Part shown: in pieces, positions 26,623 to 35,243 of the stretch | Layout of the letters: each line of letters opens with the position of its first letter | Numbering within the stretch: position 1 is the stretch's first letter | Assembly: GCA_019163175.1 (NCBI GenBank) | Contig: JAFLKN010000015.1 | Span: 124,001 to 188,000, forward strand | Source: Prolixibacteraceae bacterium | Lineage (GTDB): Bacteria; Bacteroidota; Bacteroidia; Bacteroidales; Prolixibacteraceae | DNA length: 64,000 nt | Direction of reading: 5' to 3' | Translations under genes and position numbers: made by a program | Notes under the pieces: generated by a model | The model's database searches: none | Seen by the model: the letters and a program-made list of their open reading frames with translations, nothing else | Told to the model about the DNA's origin: nothing

Positions 26623-28278
26623 ATGGCAAATAAACATGTAAACGCAATTGTAGTTGGTGCAGGTGCCGGAGGCGGAATTGTTGCCAAAGAACTTGCTACA
26701 AACGGAATCACTGTAGTTCTTTTTGAGCGAGGCGATTGGCCCAACTACGACGAGCATCCGAACGACGAACTCATCTCACAGCGTACCGAAGTGCTGGGCT
26801 CGCCGTTTGGTCCCGATCACATCAAAAACCCGCGGGTAGTCACCTACAAAGGAGGAGGCAAGCAGATTGTTACTCCTATTCGTGGCGGGTACAACAACAA
26901 TGCGGCCTGTGTCGGCTCCGGAACGGTAAGCTATGGCGCCATGGCCTGGCGTTTTATGGCAGAAGATTTCAAACTGAAAACTGTTTACGGTTCGGTGGAA
27001 GGTTCAACGATGGATGATTGGCCGGTCACTTATGAAGAACTCGAACCCTATTACGAAAAAGCCGAATGGGAAATTGGCGTTTCAGGCGACGACACCCAAA
27101 ATCCGTTTGCACCGCCCCGGAAGAAGAAACAGCCCATGCCACCGTTCGAATACAATCAGGAAGCCAAAGTGCTGTACGAAGCATCCAAAAAATTGGGGAT
27201 GCATCCGTTTCCGATCCCGATGCTCCGGAATTCGATTCCATACAACAATCGTGCGGGCTGTATCCGAAACCGAACCTGCTGCGGTTTTGCCTGTCCGGTA
27301 GATGCCAAAAACGGAACACAAAATACGGTGATCCCAATTGCCATTCAATCCGGAAATTGCGAACTGCGAACCGGTAGCAAAGTGGTTGAAATCATGATTG
27401 ATGATCACGGCAAAGCTACCGGAGTAAAATATTTCGATCAGAACGACAAGCCTCAAATTCAGACTGCCGATTTGGTCGTAGTTTCCGGAGCAGCCATTGA
27501 AACTGCCCGTTTACTGCTCAATTCAAAATCAAAACTTTTTCCTAACGGAGCCGGAAACAACTCCGACTGGGTGGGTCGCAATTTGCAGGGACATGCCTAC
27601 ACCGGCGCTTATGGCTTGTTCGATTACGATATTCTCGATTTCTCGGGTCCGGGTGCTACCGTGGCCTGGTGCGATTTCAACCACCACAATCCCGGAATTA
27701 TTGGCGGCGGACTGCTGGCCAACGAATTTAACCGATTGCCTTATTTATACACGAACATCCGCCCTCCGGAATCGGCCAGATGGGGAAAAGAGCACAAGGA
27801 ATTTCAGCGAAGTATGTATCACCGGACTGCGCAGGTTGTTGGTCCGATTCAGGAATTGCCGATGTTTGACAGTCGGGTCACGGTTGATCCGGAAGTGAAA
27901 GACTTTTGGGGAATTCCGGTGGCTTCCATGTCGGGCGAACGGCATCATTTAGATCACGAACATTGCAAATTTCTTTCGGCAAAAGCTGAAGCCATTTTAA
28001 AAGAAGCCGGAGCTTACCAAACCTGGCAAAGTGTTGGTGGACAAGGAGGTCCTAGTGGCGGCCAACATCAGAGCGGTACTGCCCGGATGGGAAATGACAA
28101 ACAAACTTCAGTAGTAAACAAATACGGACAAGTACACGAAATCGATAATTTGTTTGTTGCCGATGGCAGTGTCATGGTGAATGGTGGCGGTTTTAATCCG
28201 GCCCTCACCATCATGGCTCTCGGATTCTACATTGGCGGACACATCGCTCAAAACTTCTCCGGAACGAAATTTAAATAA
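26623..28278 (+). CDS. GMC-family FAD sugar dehydrogenase, catalytic (alpha) subunit
   Basis: This 551-residue flavoprotein starts with the FAD-binding VVGAGAGGGIVAKEL and has the C-terminal GMC signatures HQSGTARMG and GGGFNPALTIMALG. A cysteine cluster (Cys213, Cys219, Cys220, Cys224 within CIRNRTCCGFACP) resembles the site that binds a 3Fe-4S cluster in the Burkholderia FAD-glucose dehydrogenase. No signal peptide is present, so export probably relies on the Tat signal of the upstream subunit-3 protein. Start chosen at ATG 26623 over TTG 26614. The sugar substrate (glucose, gluconate or another) cannot be decided. Electrons would pass to the downstream multihaem cytochrome. Confidence 0.88.
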   Translation: MANKHVNAIVVGAGAGGGIVAKELATNGITVVLFERGDWPNYDEHPNDELISQRTEVLGSPFGPDHIKNPRVVTYKGGGKQIVTPIRGGYNNNAACVGSGTVSYGAMAWRFMAEDFKLKTVYGSVEGSTMDDWPVTYEELEPYYEKAEWEIGVSGDDTQNPFAPPRKKKQPMPPFEYNQEAKVLYEASKKLGMHPFPIPMLRNSIPYNNRAGCIRNRTCCGFACPVDAKNGTQNTVIPIAIQSGNCELRTGSKVVEIMIDDHGKATGVKYFDQNDKPQIQTADLVVVSGAAIETARLLLNSKSKLFPNGAGNNSDWVGRNLQGHAYTGAYGLFDYDILDFSGPGATVAWCDFNHHNPGIIGGGLLANEFNRLPYLYTNIRPPESARWGKEHKEFQRSMYHRTAQVVGPIQELPMFDSRVTVDPEVKDFWGIPVASMSGERHHLDHEHCKFLSAKAEAILKEAGAYQTWQSVGGQGGPSGGQHQSGTARMGNDKQTSVVNKYGQVHEIDNLFVADGSVMVNGGGFNPALTIMALGFYIGGHIAQNFSGTKFK

Positions 28279-28282
28279 AAAG

Positions 28283-28331
28283 GTCATTGGTGGTCATTTG
28301 CGTCGCATTGCAATGAATGACTACTAATGAC
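28283..28331 (+). repeat. Word-like inverted repeat between the GMC and cytochrome genes
   Basis: GTCATT words repeat across the spacer, and 28283-28298 can pair with 28316-28331 (16 bp with G-U pairs). This spacer lies between two co-directional genes and has no T tract, so it is more likely a processing or stability hairpin than a terminator. Confidence 0.5.
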
Positions 28332-28381
28332 AATGAATGACCAACATTGACAACAATGACAACCAAAGAAACTAATTAAGC

Positions 28382-29461
28382 ATGAACCTGAAATACATCG
28401 CATTTACTCTCCTCTTCACCTTTATCGGCCTGACTTTTCTGTTTGGCGGATATTCGTACTGGAACTCAGCCAATCCGGAGAAAACCTGTGCCAGCTGTCA
28501 TGAGATCAGTCCCATGGTTGGACAGTGGCAAAATTCAGCCCACCGAGGAATCAGCTGTTTCGAATGCCATGGAACCGCTTTAAGCAATGGCTTCCACAGT
28601 CTGAAAGAAAAAGCGAACATGGTTTTTACGCATGTCGGTAAAAATCCGGAACGTGAAAATATAAGGATGACCGAGAAACAGGTTTTGGAGCTTTCGGATC
28701 GTTGCACCAAATGCCATCAATCTGAATACAAAAAATGGCTTTCGGGCGGACATTCGGCCAATTATGCCGATATTTTTATGAACGGAAAACACAATCTGGA
28801 AGAAGCACCTTACTGGGCTTGCCTGCGCTGTCATGGCATGTTTTACGACGGAACGATCAAAACTTTGCTTCAAAAACCTCAGGCCGTCGATGGAGTATGG
28901 AAGCTAAACGATATGAGTCAGGCGACTTTACCAACCATGCCTTGTCTGGCATGTCACAGCGTACATACCGACAATGAAGTCCGTGGAATAGCAGCAAGAT
29001 ATGACGTTCCAAAAGAGATTTCGTACGACCGTGCTCCCCGAAACCCAGTAAACAACTGGTATGTGCGAGACAGCAAACAACACATCCGCACCGATAAACT
29101 CATGAAAATCGCGATGTTCGATGAGGGAAAACCTGTCAAGGTTTCGGATGACCCTGTCAACAGACTCTGCATTCAGTGTCATTCACCCAATTTTGCGCAT
29201 CAAACCGGATCGCAGGACGACCGCACTCCAACCGGAGTTCATGAAGGAATTTCGTGCAACGCTTGTCATTCGCCGCATTCGAACGATGCCCGAAATTCGT
29301 GTAAGAATTGTCATCCGGCTTTTTCAAATTGTGGACAGGATGTCGCCAAGATGAACACCAGCTTTGCAGATCAGAATAGTCCAAATGATATTCATACAGT
29401 GAGTTGCGGCAGCTGCCATGAAAATGTGGAAACCCTAAGAGCCAAAAAGATAAAAAAGTAA
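28382..29461 (+). CDS. Nine-haem membrane-anchored c-type cytochrome (NapC/NirT-like N-terminus)
   Basis: The 359-residue protein has an N-terminal membrane anchor (FTLLFTFIGLTFLFGGY) followed by nine CxxCH motifs: CASCH, CFECH, CTKCH, CLRCH, CLACH, CIQCH, CNACH, CKNCH and CGSCH. The first resembles NapC/NrfH quinol-oxidising cytochromes, while the rest resemble multihaem electron-transfer proteins. In gluconate-type dehydrogenases the usual partner is a triheme cytochrome; nine haems are unusual. It probably moves electrons from the GMC subunit to the quinone pool or an extracellular acceptor. The gene converges with coaX with only 2 bp between stop codons, and a repeated spacer separates it from the GMC gene. 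Confidence 0.88.
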   Translation: MNLKYIAFTLLFTFIGLTFLFGGYSYWNSANPEKTCASCHEISPMVGQWQNSAHRGISCFECHGTALSNGFHSLKEKANMVFTHVGKNPERENIRMTEKQVLELSDRCTKCHQSEYKKWLSGGHSANYADIFMNGKHNLEEAPYWACLRCHGMFYDGTIKTLLQKPQAVDGVWKLNDMSQATLPTMPCLACHSVHTDNEVRGIAARYDVPKEISYDRAPRNPVNNWYVRDSKQHIRTDKLMKIAMFDEGKPVKVSDDPVNRLCIQCHSPNFAHQTGSQDDRTPTGVHEGISCNACHSPHSNDARNSCKNCHPAFSNCGQDVAKMNTSFADQNSPNDIHTVSCGSCHENVETLRAKKIKK

Positions 29462-29463
29462 AT

Positions 29464-30225
29464 CTAAAGATGATTAGCGATGTACTTTAGTCCGTCAAGT
29501 GTCAGATTTTCATCAATGAGTTGAATGCTTGAAGATACATTCTTCAAAACCGATGAAAGCCCTCCTGTAGCAATTACAGTCAACTTCTCATTGAGTTCAG
29601 ATTCGGTTCGGCGAACCATAGAATCCACAAGTCCGGCAAAACCAAAAACCAATCCTGACTGAATGGCGTGAATCGTGTTTTCGCCCAAGACCGAAGGTGG
29701 TTCAACCAATTGAACATCGCGCAACTGAGCAGTATTCCCTGTAAGAGATTTCAGCGCGGTATGTAATCCAGGAGCAATGGCAACTCCAAGTATCCGTGCA
29801 TCTTTGCTAATGGTTGTAAAGGTTAGTGCAGTTCCAAAATCGATGACCATACATGGTCCGCCATAACGAATAAAAGCAGCAGTGGCATCGGCCACCAAAT
29901 CAGTTCCAATTTCATATGGGTTCAAAATTTCAATCGGTAACTTGTTGTAAATTGACGGTTCAACCAGAGTGGGAGAATGTTTTAGCAAATGAGTCAGCAT
30001 TTCATTGAAAGGCCTTATCAGGCTTGGAACCACACTACTCAATATCGTTTGGGAAATTTCAGATTTACAAATTTTTGAACCGGTAAATAGTGAACTGAAA
30101 ATTACTTCATATTCGTCAGCAGTTTTAGCCCAGTCAGTTTGTATTCTCCATATTTTTAGCCAATTATTCTGATCCGAAACTCCAAATACAATGTTTGTAT
30201 TGCCAATGTCAATGGATAAAATCAT
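29464..30225 (-). CDS. coaX: Type III pantothenate kinase
   Basis: The 253-residue enzyme catalyses the first step of coenzyme A synthesis. It begins with LSIDIGNTNIVFGV, the phosphate-binding ASKHA motif, has GTDLVADATAAF and the second motif VIDFGTALTF, then GVAIAPGLHTALKSL. Type III kinases lack the P-loop of types I and II and are the usual form in Bacteroidota. It is transcribed alone toward the cytochrome gene. Confidence 0.93.
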   Translation of the reverse strand: MILSIDIGNTNIVFGVSDQNNWLKIWRIQTDWAKTADEYEVIFSSLFTGSKICKSEISQTILSSVVPSLIRPFNEMLTHLLKHSPTLVEPSIYNKLPIEILNPYEIGTDLVADATAAFIRYGGPCMVIDFGTALTFTTISKDARILGVAIAPGLHTALKSLTGNTAQLRDVQLVEPPSVLGENTIHAIQSGLVFGFAGLVDSMVRRTESELNEKLTVIATGGLSSVLKNVSSSIQLIDENLTLDGLKYIANHL

Positions 30226-30364
30226 ATCTTCTGATTATTCGTTTAAATAAACCTTTAACAAGATTACCGTCCAATTCAAGAATTCAAAATTGGTATTTCA
30301 AAGTTGTAAAATTTAAAGCATATTGATAACAAAAATAAATATCAACCGTTGTAAAAGTTAAAAC

Positions 30365-30394
30365 TTGCTATTATAAGTTTTTTTTCTAATTTTG
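30365..30394 (+). promoter_or_regulatory. Promoter of the receiver-domain gene
   Basis: TTG (30365-30367) and TAATTTTG (30387-30394) are separated by exactly 19 bp, an excellent fit to the Bacteroidota housekeeping promoter. It leaves a leader of about 90 nt before the start codon at 30492. Confidence 0.7.
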
Positions 30395-30491
30395 ATTATT
30401 CGGTAAATCCATCGGATTTTAAAGATACATAGCCAGTTGGATTTATAGTTTAAAGGGGAAACCGATCGGTCTAAATACATATAATTACAAT

Positions 30492-30992
30492 ATGCAAAAC
30501 AACAAGAATCCTCTGATATTTGTCGTCGAAGACAATCAGATGTATAATAAGCTGGTAGTCAGCTACCTAAAAACTAACAAATTCACTAATGTTGAGTCAT
30601 ATCTTTCTGGTGAAGAAGCTTTAAAAAATATGGATAAAAATCCGGATATTGTAATTCAGGATTATTTACTCGAAGGTATGACTGGTATTGAGGTACTCAT
30701 AAAAGCGAAGAAAAGCAATCCAACGGTAGAATTTATATTTCTCTCAGGACAGGATAGCATTGATATCGCGATCAACAGTATGAAGTATGGAGCCTATGAT
30801 TATATAGTAAAAGATCAAATGGCTCTTCAAAAGTTGGTAAATAAAATCCATAAAATTAATTCGGTAACTGAATTGGTAAAATCAAATAAGCGTTACAGGG
30901 TTGGAGTTGTACTCTTTTTTATTGGATTAGCTCTTTTAGTTCTAATTACTCTTTCTTTGGCAATCATGTACCCACAAATATTTGGGATGTAG
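30492..30992 (+). CDS. Receiver-domain response regulator with C-terminal membrane anchor
   Basis: The 166-residue protein is a complete CheY-like receiver domain with the acidic pair Glu13-Asp14, phospho-acceptor Asp57, Ser85 and Lys107, followed by a short linker and a single C-terminal transmembrane helix (about residues 134-158, VGVVLFFIGLALLVLITLSL). There is no output domain. Most stand-alone receivers are soluble; a tail anchor that holds one at the inner membrane is rare. It may serve as a phosphate sink or local partner of a membrane kinase, but no kinase is adjacent. It has its own promoter and terminator. Confidence 0.85.
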   Translation: MQNNKNPLIFVVEDNQMYNKLVVSYLKTNKFTNVESYLSGEEALKNMDKNPDIVIQDYLLEGMTGIEVLIKAKKSNPTVEFIFLSGQDSIDIAINSMKYGAYDYIVKDQMALQKLVNKIHKINSVTELVKSNKRYRVGVVLFFIGLALLVLITLSLAIMYPQIFGM

Positions 30993-31016
30993 AAATTTAA
31001 TCTTCAGATATTAAAC

Positions 31017-31060
31017 AACAAACCCGACTTAGGAACTCTAAGCCGGGTTTGTTTTTGGTT
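31017..31060 (+). terminator. Intrinsic terminator after the receiver gene
   Basis: An inverted repeat (about 31019-31032 with 31038-31051, one A-C mismatch) followed by gtttttggttttt lies between two convergent genes and can serve the receiver gene on the plus strand. Confidence 0.7.
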
Positions 31061-31076
31061 TTTAACCCCAAAACCA

Positions 31077-32759
31077 TTAATTTGCTTTAATAACTCTCCC
31101 CTTTTCAAATATTGCAGCATAACCATCTGGTTTACTCAACAGATCAAGAGCTTTTTTAACATCTGAATCATCGCGCAAAGCAGCTTTGATGGCACCTTTC
31201 TGATAATAGTACCTTGAAATAATTTCATCAGATAGCAATTCTGAAATTTCAGGTTTAAAATGTTCCAGATCCTGATCCAGGTTATGACCTAATTTTAGTT
31301 TTAGTTTTTCAAATTCATCTTTTGATATATCGTAATACTTTTCGCGTTTGGCAACTTCAAGTAAATTATCCAGTTCCTCCTCGGTTTTCGATTCGTATTT
31401 GAATTCCTTGCCTTTTATAAACTGCGCAAAATCGGTATAAACTTCAGGAGTGATTGTATATTCTTCCGGAGATGCAATTTTTTCAGTCTTGCTGTTGAAA
31501 TATGTTGCGAAGTCAAAGATCAGGGATTGTGTCACCAGATTAATTGACAAATTACTAAGCGCCTCATCTTCTACTGTAATATCAGGAATAACACCACCAC
31601 CATCGAAAACAACACGACCTTTCTTTGTAGTGTATTTGGTTATCAATGAATCAGGAACAACACCAACACTACCATCCTCATTGCGGTGTGAATAATCGAG
31701 TGCCTGAATACAGCGCCCACTTGGAATGTAATATTTGGCAGTAGTAATTTTAAGTTTGGCATTGTAACTCAGGTCACGGGTAGTTTGGACAAGCCCTTTC
31801 CCAAAAGTACGTGTTCCGATAATCATCCCGCGATCAAGATCCTGAATAGCACCAGCGACGATTTCGGAGGCTGAGGCTGAACCCCGGTTGACCAATACCG
31901 CAATAGGAATAACTGTGTCTACAGGATTTTCGGTTGCCTTATAAACTTTGTCCCATTGTTTTACTTTTCCACGAGTACTAACAATTTCCTGCCCTTTTGG
32001 AATAAAGAGGTTAGCAATTCTCACCGCTTCAATCAGCAGTCCGCCCGGATTCGACCGCAAATCAAGAACGAGCTTTTTGGCTCCCTGTTTTTCTTTCAGT
32101 TCGATCAAAGCTATCTTCACCCGTTCGGTACAATCAACCGTAAAATTGGATAAACGAATGTAGCCTGTTTCCTTATCAATCATCCCATAATACGGAACCG
32201 GATCGATCTGGATTTTTTCGCGGATAATTTCCAAATCCATTGGCTTCTTTTGTCCGTAACGCTGAATTTTAACCACAACAGGTTTACTCGCAGGTCCTTT
32301 CAGAAGATTACTCACATCCTCGGTCGAAAGTTTTTCAGTTGACTTTCCGGCAACTTCAAGTAAAATGTCGCCAGCCCTTAATCCCGATTTTTGCGCCGGA
32401 AATCCTTCGTATGGTTCGGCAATTACAATCTTACCGTTTTGTTTGCTGATGAGTGCGCCAATTCCAGCATATTCGCCAGTAGTCATAAACCTGAAGTCTT
32501 CCACATCATCTTCCGGAATATAATTGGTATACGGATCAAGCGACTCGAGCATTTTGTCGATACTGGTTTTAACCAGTTTATTGGGCTCCACATCATCGAC
32601 ATAAAACAGATTCAGTTCCCTGAAGAGTGTGTAATAAATATCGAGGTTCTTGGCTATCTGGAAATTTTTATCGTCTTGCTTAAAACTGTAGAAACTAACT
32701 GCAAAAACAACAATTCCGACAACAACAATCCCGGCCTTTTTTATACCTGAAATTTTCAT
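31077..32759 (-). CDS. C-terminal processing peptidase, S41 family
   Basis: The 560-residue protein has an N-terminal membrane anchor (KKAGIVVVGIVVFAVSFYSF), a PDZ domain (about 100-190, GIGALISKQNGKIVIAEP and AGDILLEVAGKS) and the S41 catalytic core. The Ser nucleophile lies in GSASASEIVAGAIQD and the general-base lysine in GTRTFGKGLVQ. A helical C-terminal extension follows. Such proteases trim or degrade periplasmic proteins by recognising C-terminal tails. I chose ATG 32759 because the 42 residues added by the start at 32885 obscure the anchor. It is the single gene of its unit. Confidence 0.9.
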   Translation of the reverse strand: MKISGIKKAGIVVVGIVVFAVSFYSFKQDDKNFQIAKNLDIYYTLFRELNLFYVDDVEPNKLVKTSIDKMLESLDPYTNYIPEDDVEDFRFMTTGEYAGIGALISKQNGKIVIAEPYEGFPAQKSGLRAGDILLEVAGKSTEKLSTEDVSNLLKGPASKPVVVKIQRYGQKKPMDLEIIREKIQIDPVPYYGMIDKETGYIRLSNFTVDCTERVKIALIELKEKQGAKKLVLDLRSNPGGLLIEAVRIANLFIPKGQEIVSTRGKVKQWDKVYKATENPVDTVIPIAVLVNRGSASASEIVAGAIQDLDRGMIIGTRTFGKGLVQTTRDLSYNAKLKITTAKYYIPSGRCIQALDYSHRNEDGSVGVVPDSLITKYTTKKGRVVFDGGGVIPDITVEDEALSNLSINLVTQSLIFDFATYFNSKTEKIASPEEYTITPEVYTDFAQFIKGKEFKYESKTEEELDNLLEVAKREKYYDISKDEFEKLKLKLGHNLDQDLEHFKPEISELLSDEIISRYYYQKGAIKAALRDDSDVKKALDLLSKPDGYAAIFEKGRVIKAN

Positions 32760-33000
32760 CTCTAAAGTGTTAAAAATTAATTTTTTATGAATCAAAGTCT
32801 GACGAATAGAAGTTATTTGCCGGAGGAAAATACCGGGAATAAACGAAAAACGTTTCATGGCTTTTGACTCGTATGAGAACAACAAAAATAGTAAAAGCTT
32901 TGTTTTTACAGCCTTGCCATTTCGACTAATTAGTTAATTAATCTAAAATGACTTGCAAAATGATAACATGAATCTGTATCTATAATTTGTTGAAAACAAA

Positions 33001-33696
33001 TCAAAAGGCTATGCCCCCGCTAAAAACAAGGAAATTCTTTTGAGCATCAGGATTTGAGATAAAAGAAAGACTCAAAGGAATAGTAAATGGCAATTTAAAA
33101 TCCAACTCTTTACCAATAGAAATTCCGGCATTGACAACAGCAAAATTATCAGCATACAAACCTTTAAACGGGGTAAGCCCTATCGAAGGCTCTATATCGA
33201 TTCCTTTTACTGTGAATGGATATTTAAATTCGATGTAGGTGGAATATAGAGGTTTATCTGTAACTTCGTCTTTGTCTCCCAGCAAAAAAGCCCCAATCAT
33301 CCACTTAAACCGGTACTTGTCTATTTCATAATTGTCAAAGGCTAGTTCGAGCGAGTGCCGGCTTTTCCCTTCCTGAAAAGTAAAATACGCATTGTTCTCG
33401 TCCGGAATAGGGTTATAATAATCCAATAGTGTCACACTAAAATGGTTAAATGCAAAAGAAGGAATCAGGTCGATTTCAGAATAGCTATTATTGGGTGTTA
33501 CTGCTGCCCAAAAATTAAAACTAAATCGGCCACTTTCAATGGTAACCGATGGCTCAATAGCCACATCGTTACCCAACATGCTCCCACGCCAAATATGACG
33601 ACTAAGAACAAGAACTTCTCCTTCAGAAAACTTTACCTGCCCAAAAGCAATACTACTAAACGTAAAACAAAAAAATACCAAAATCTGTCGACGCAT
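33001..33696 (-). CDS. Outer-membrane beta-barrel protein of unknown function
   Basis: The 231-residue product starts with a signal peptide (LVFFCFTFSSIAFGQ) and continues as amphipathic beta strands, including VLSRHIWRGSML, FSFNFWAAVTPNN and a terminal FSGGIAF ending in phenylalanine. The RHIWRG motif occurs in uncharacterised barrels that follow transporter or porin genes. I do not recognise a function. It is flanked by divergent and co-directional genes with no shared operon evident. Confidence 0.7.
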   Translation of the reverse strand: MRRQILVFFCFTFSSIAFGQVKFSEGEVLVLSRHIWRGSMLGNDVAIEPSVTIESGRFSFNFWAAVTPNNSYSEIDLIPSFAFNHFSVTLLDYYNPIPDENNAYFTFQEGKSRHSLELAFDNYEIDKYRFKWMIGAFLLGDKDEVTDKPLYSTYIEFKYPFTVKGIDIEPSIGLTPFKGLYADNFAVVNAGISIGKELDFKLPFTIPLSLSFISNPDAQKNFLVFSGGIAF

Positions 33697-33878
33697 ATGA
33701 AATGATTTTTAGATCGAAATAAAAATCTACTATAAATTCAGAAAGCAATTTTAAAGAGATATAATATTGCATTTCATTACAAACATCGCTAAAAACTGAA
33801 AAACAGCAAAGCATCAAAAGATGACATTTCTTTCAAATTCAAAAAAATATCTATAAATTGCTGAAAAAATTTAAGCTT

Positions 33879-34325
33879 ATGAAACAAATTGGATTGATTT
33901 TATTGCTCAGCTTCATTTTTTCGCATGCATTTGCACAAGAAGCACAAAAAATTGCCGGCATTTGGTGGAATGACAAAAAGACTTCAAAAATTGAGGTCAA
34001 GGAAGAAAACGGGAAGTTTATCGGGACTGTGATTTACATTAATCCGGATAAATATGTGAACGGCGAACCTGAAAAGGATTTCAACAACCCCGATCCTAAA
34101 CTGAAGACAAAATCAAGACTTGGTTTGCAGATTCTTTCAGGATTAAAATTCAATGCTTCGGACAAAGAATGGCAAGGTGGTCGTATTTATGATCCGGATA
34201 ACGGAAAAACTTACGATTGTTTTGCATGGTTTGAGGGCGATTCCAATACCTTATATCTGAAAGGATACGTTGTTGGTATCAAATGGCTTGGGCGGTCGAC
34301 TACATGGACGCGGGCAACCAAATGA
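33879..34325 (+). CDS. DUF2147 domain protein, exported
   Basis: The 148-residue product has a signal peptide (MKQIGLILLLSFIFSHAFA) and a DUF2147 domain: IAGIWWNDKKTSKIEV, then FIGTVIYIN and the closing GYVVGIKWLGRSTTWTR. This family of small periplasmic beta-rich proteins is lipocalin-like in appearance and has no assigned function; members are common in Bacteroidota and Proteobacteria. I took ATG 33879 since the TTG at 33858 adds only seven charged residues before the signal. A strong terminator follows. Confidence 0.88.
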   Translation: MKQIGLILLLSFIFSHAFAQEAQKIAGIWWNDKKTSKIEVKEENGKFIGTVIYINPDKYVNGEPEKDFNNPDPKLKTKSRLGLQILSGLKFNASDKEWQGGRIYDPDNGKTYDCFAWFEGDSNTLYLKGYVVGIKWLGRSTTWTRATK

Positions 34326-34374
34326 TTTGAACTAAGAAATTAAAATATTTTGACATTAGTGTTTGTCGTAACCG

Positions 34375-34421
34375 GTCATCCAATGCTAGTTCTGTTTGAA
34401 CAAGCATTGGATGACTTTTTT
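34375..34421 (+). terminator. Intrinsic terminator after the DUF2147 gene
   Basis: A perfect 13-bp stem (34375-34387 with 34403-34415) with a 15-nt loop is followed by six T residues. Confidence 0.9.
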
Positions 34422-34441
34422 ATTACACCGCTTCGTCCTAA

Positions 34442-35221
34442 TTATCCTGAAACCTGCACCGATAATCCGATTTCGCGAACCTTTTCGCCTATCAGCTGCA
34501 GCTCTTCAAGTTTAACTTTTTCAAGTCCTTCGGCTGGGGTATCACGGTCGATGGTATAAATCATCACTTGCGAAGGTTTAATTTCGGCAATTAATTTAAG
34601 CCAGGCAGTAAGTTCTTCAGGAGTTGTGTTGTCAATTATTTGGCCCTTATGAATTCCACGCAGAAACATGGTTTGAATAATCACCTTTCCATTGAACGAT
34701 TTCAGGTTTTCAACCACATTGTCCAGCGTGAAATTAGAGGCAGGACAATCGATTCTTCGGATGGTTTCTTCGAAAGCTGAGTCCAGTTTTTGAATATTAT
34801 CTTCCACCTTAAGCAGAGCTCTGATAACTCCAGGTTTATGCAACATGGTGGCGTTCGACAGAACAGCAATTCGGGCCTGTGGGGTAAGCCGATTACGAAG
34901 CTCGATGGTATCGTCCATGATCCCTTCAAATTCGGGATGCAAAGTTGGCTCACCATTTCCTGCAAAAGTGATTACATCAGGTAACTCTCCGGCCAGAACC
35001 ATTTGACTTAGCTTCGCTTCCATTTTCTTACAGACTTCGCTGCGTGAAGGTAAAATGGCTTTCTTATCACGCTTTTTCGGATTCCAGCCACACTCGCAAT
35101 AAATACAATCGAATGAGCAAACTTTACTATCGGTTGGCAGTAGGTTCACTCCAAGCGAAATGCCAAGTCTGCGACTTTTAATGGGTCCGAATATTATTTG
35201 ATCAAATAAAAATGTTGACAT
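34442..35221 (-). CDS. Radical SAM protein of the Fe-S oxidoreductase type
   Basis: The 259-residue protein contains CSFDCIYCECG, where three cysteines spaced CX3CX2C bind the 4Fe-4S cluster of radical SAM enzymes. The preceding GPIKSRRLGISLGVNLLP and the following FAGNGEPTLHPEF are hallmarks of a family related to MoaA/NifB-type oxidoreductases of unknown substrate. It is the last gene of a three-gene minus-strand unit with the amidohydrolase-like protein (22 bp upstream) and the DUF4296 lipoprotein. Nothing shows what it modifies. Confidence 0.82.
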   Translation of the reverse strand: MSTFLFDQIIFGPIKSRRLGISLGVNLLPTDSKVCSFDCIYCECGWNPKKRDKKAILPSRSEVCKKMEAKLSQMVLAGELPDVITFAGNGEPTLHPEFEGIMDDTIELRNRLTPQARIAVLSNATMLHKPGVIRALLKVEDNIQKLDSAFEETIRRIDCPASNFTLDNVVENLKSFNGKVIIQTMFLRGIHKGQIIDNTTPEELTAWLKLIAEIKPSQVMIYTIDRDTPAEGLEKVKLEELQLIGEKVREIGLSVQVSG

Positions 35222-35243
35222 CTGATGTTTTCAAGTTTTCAAT

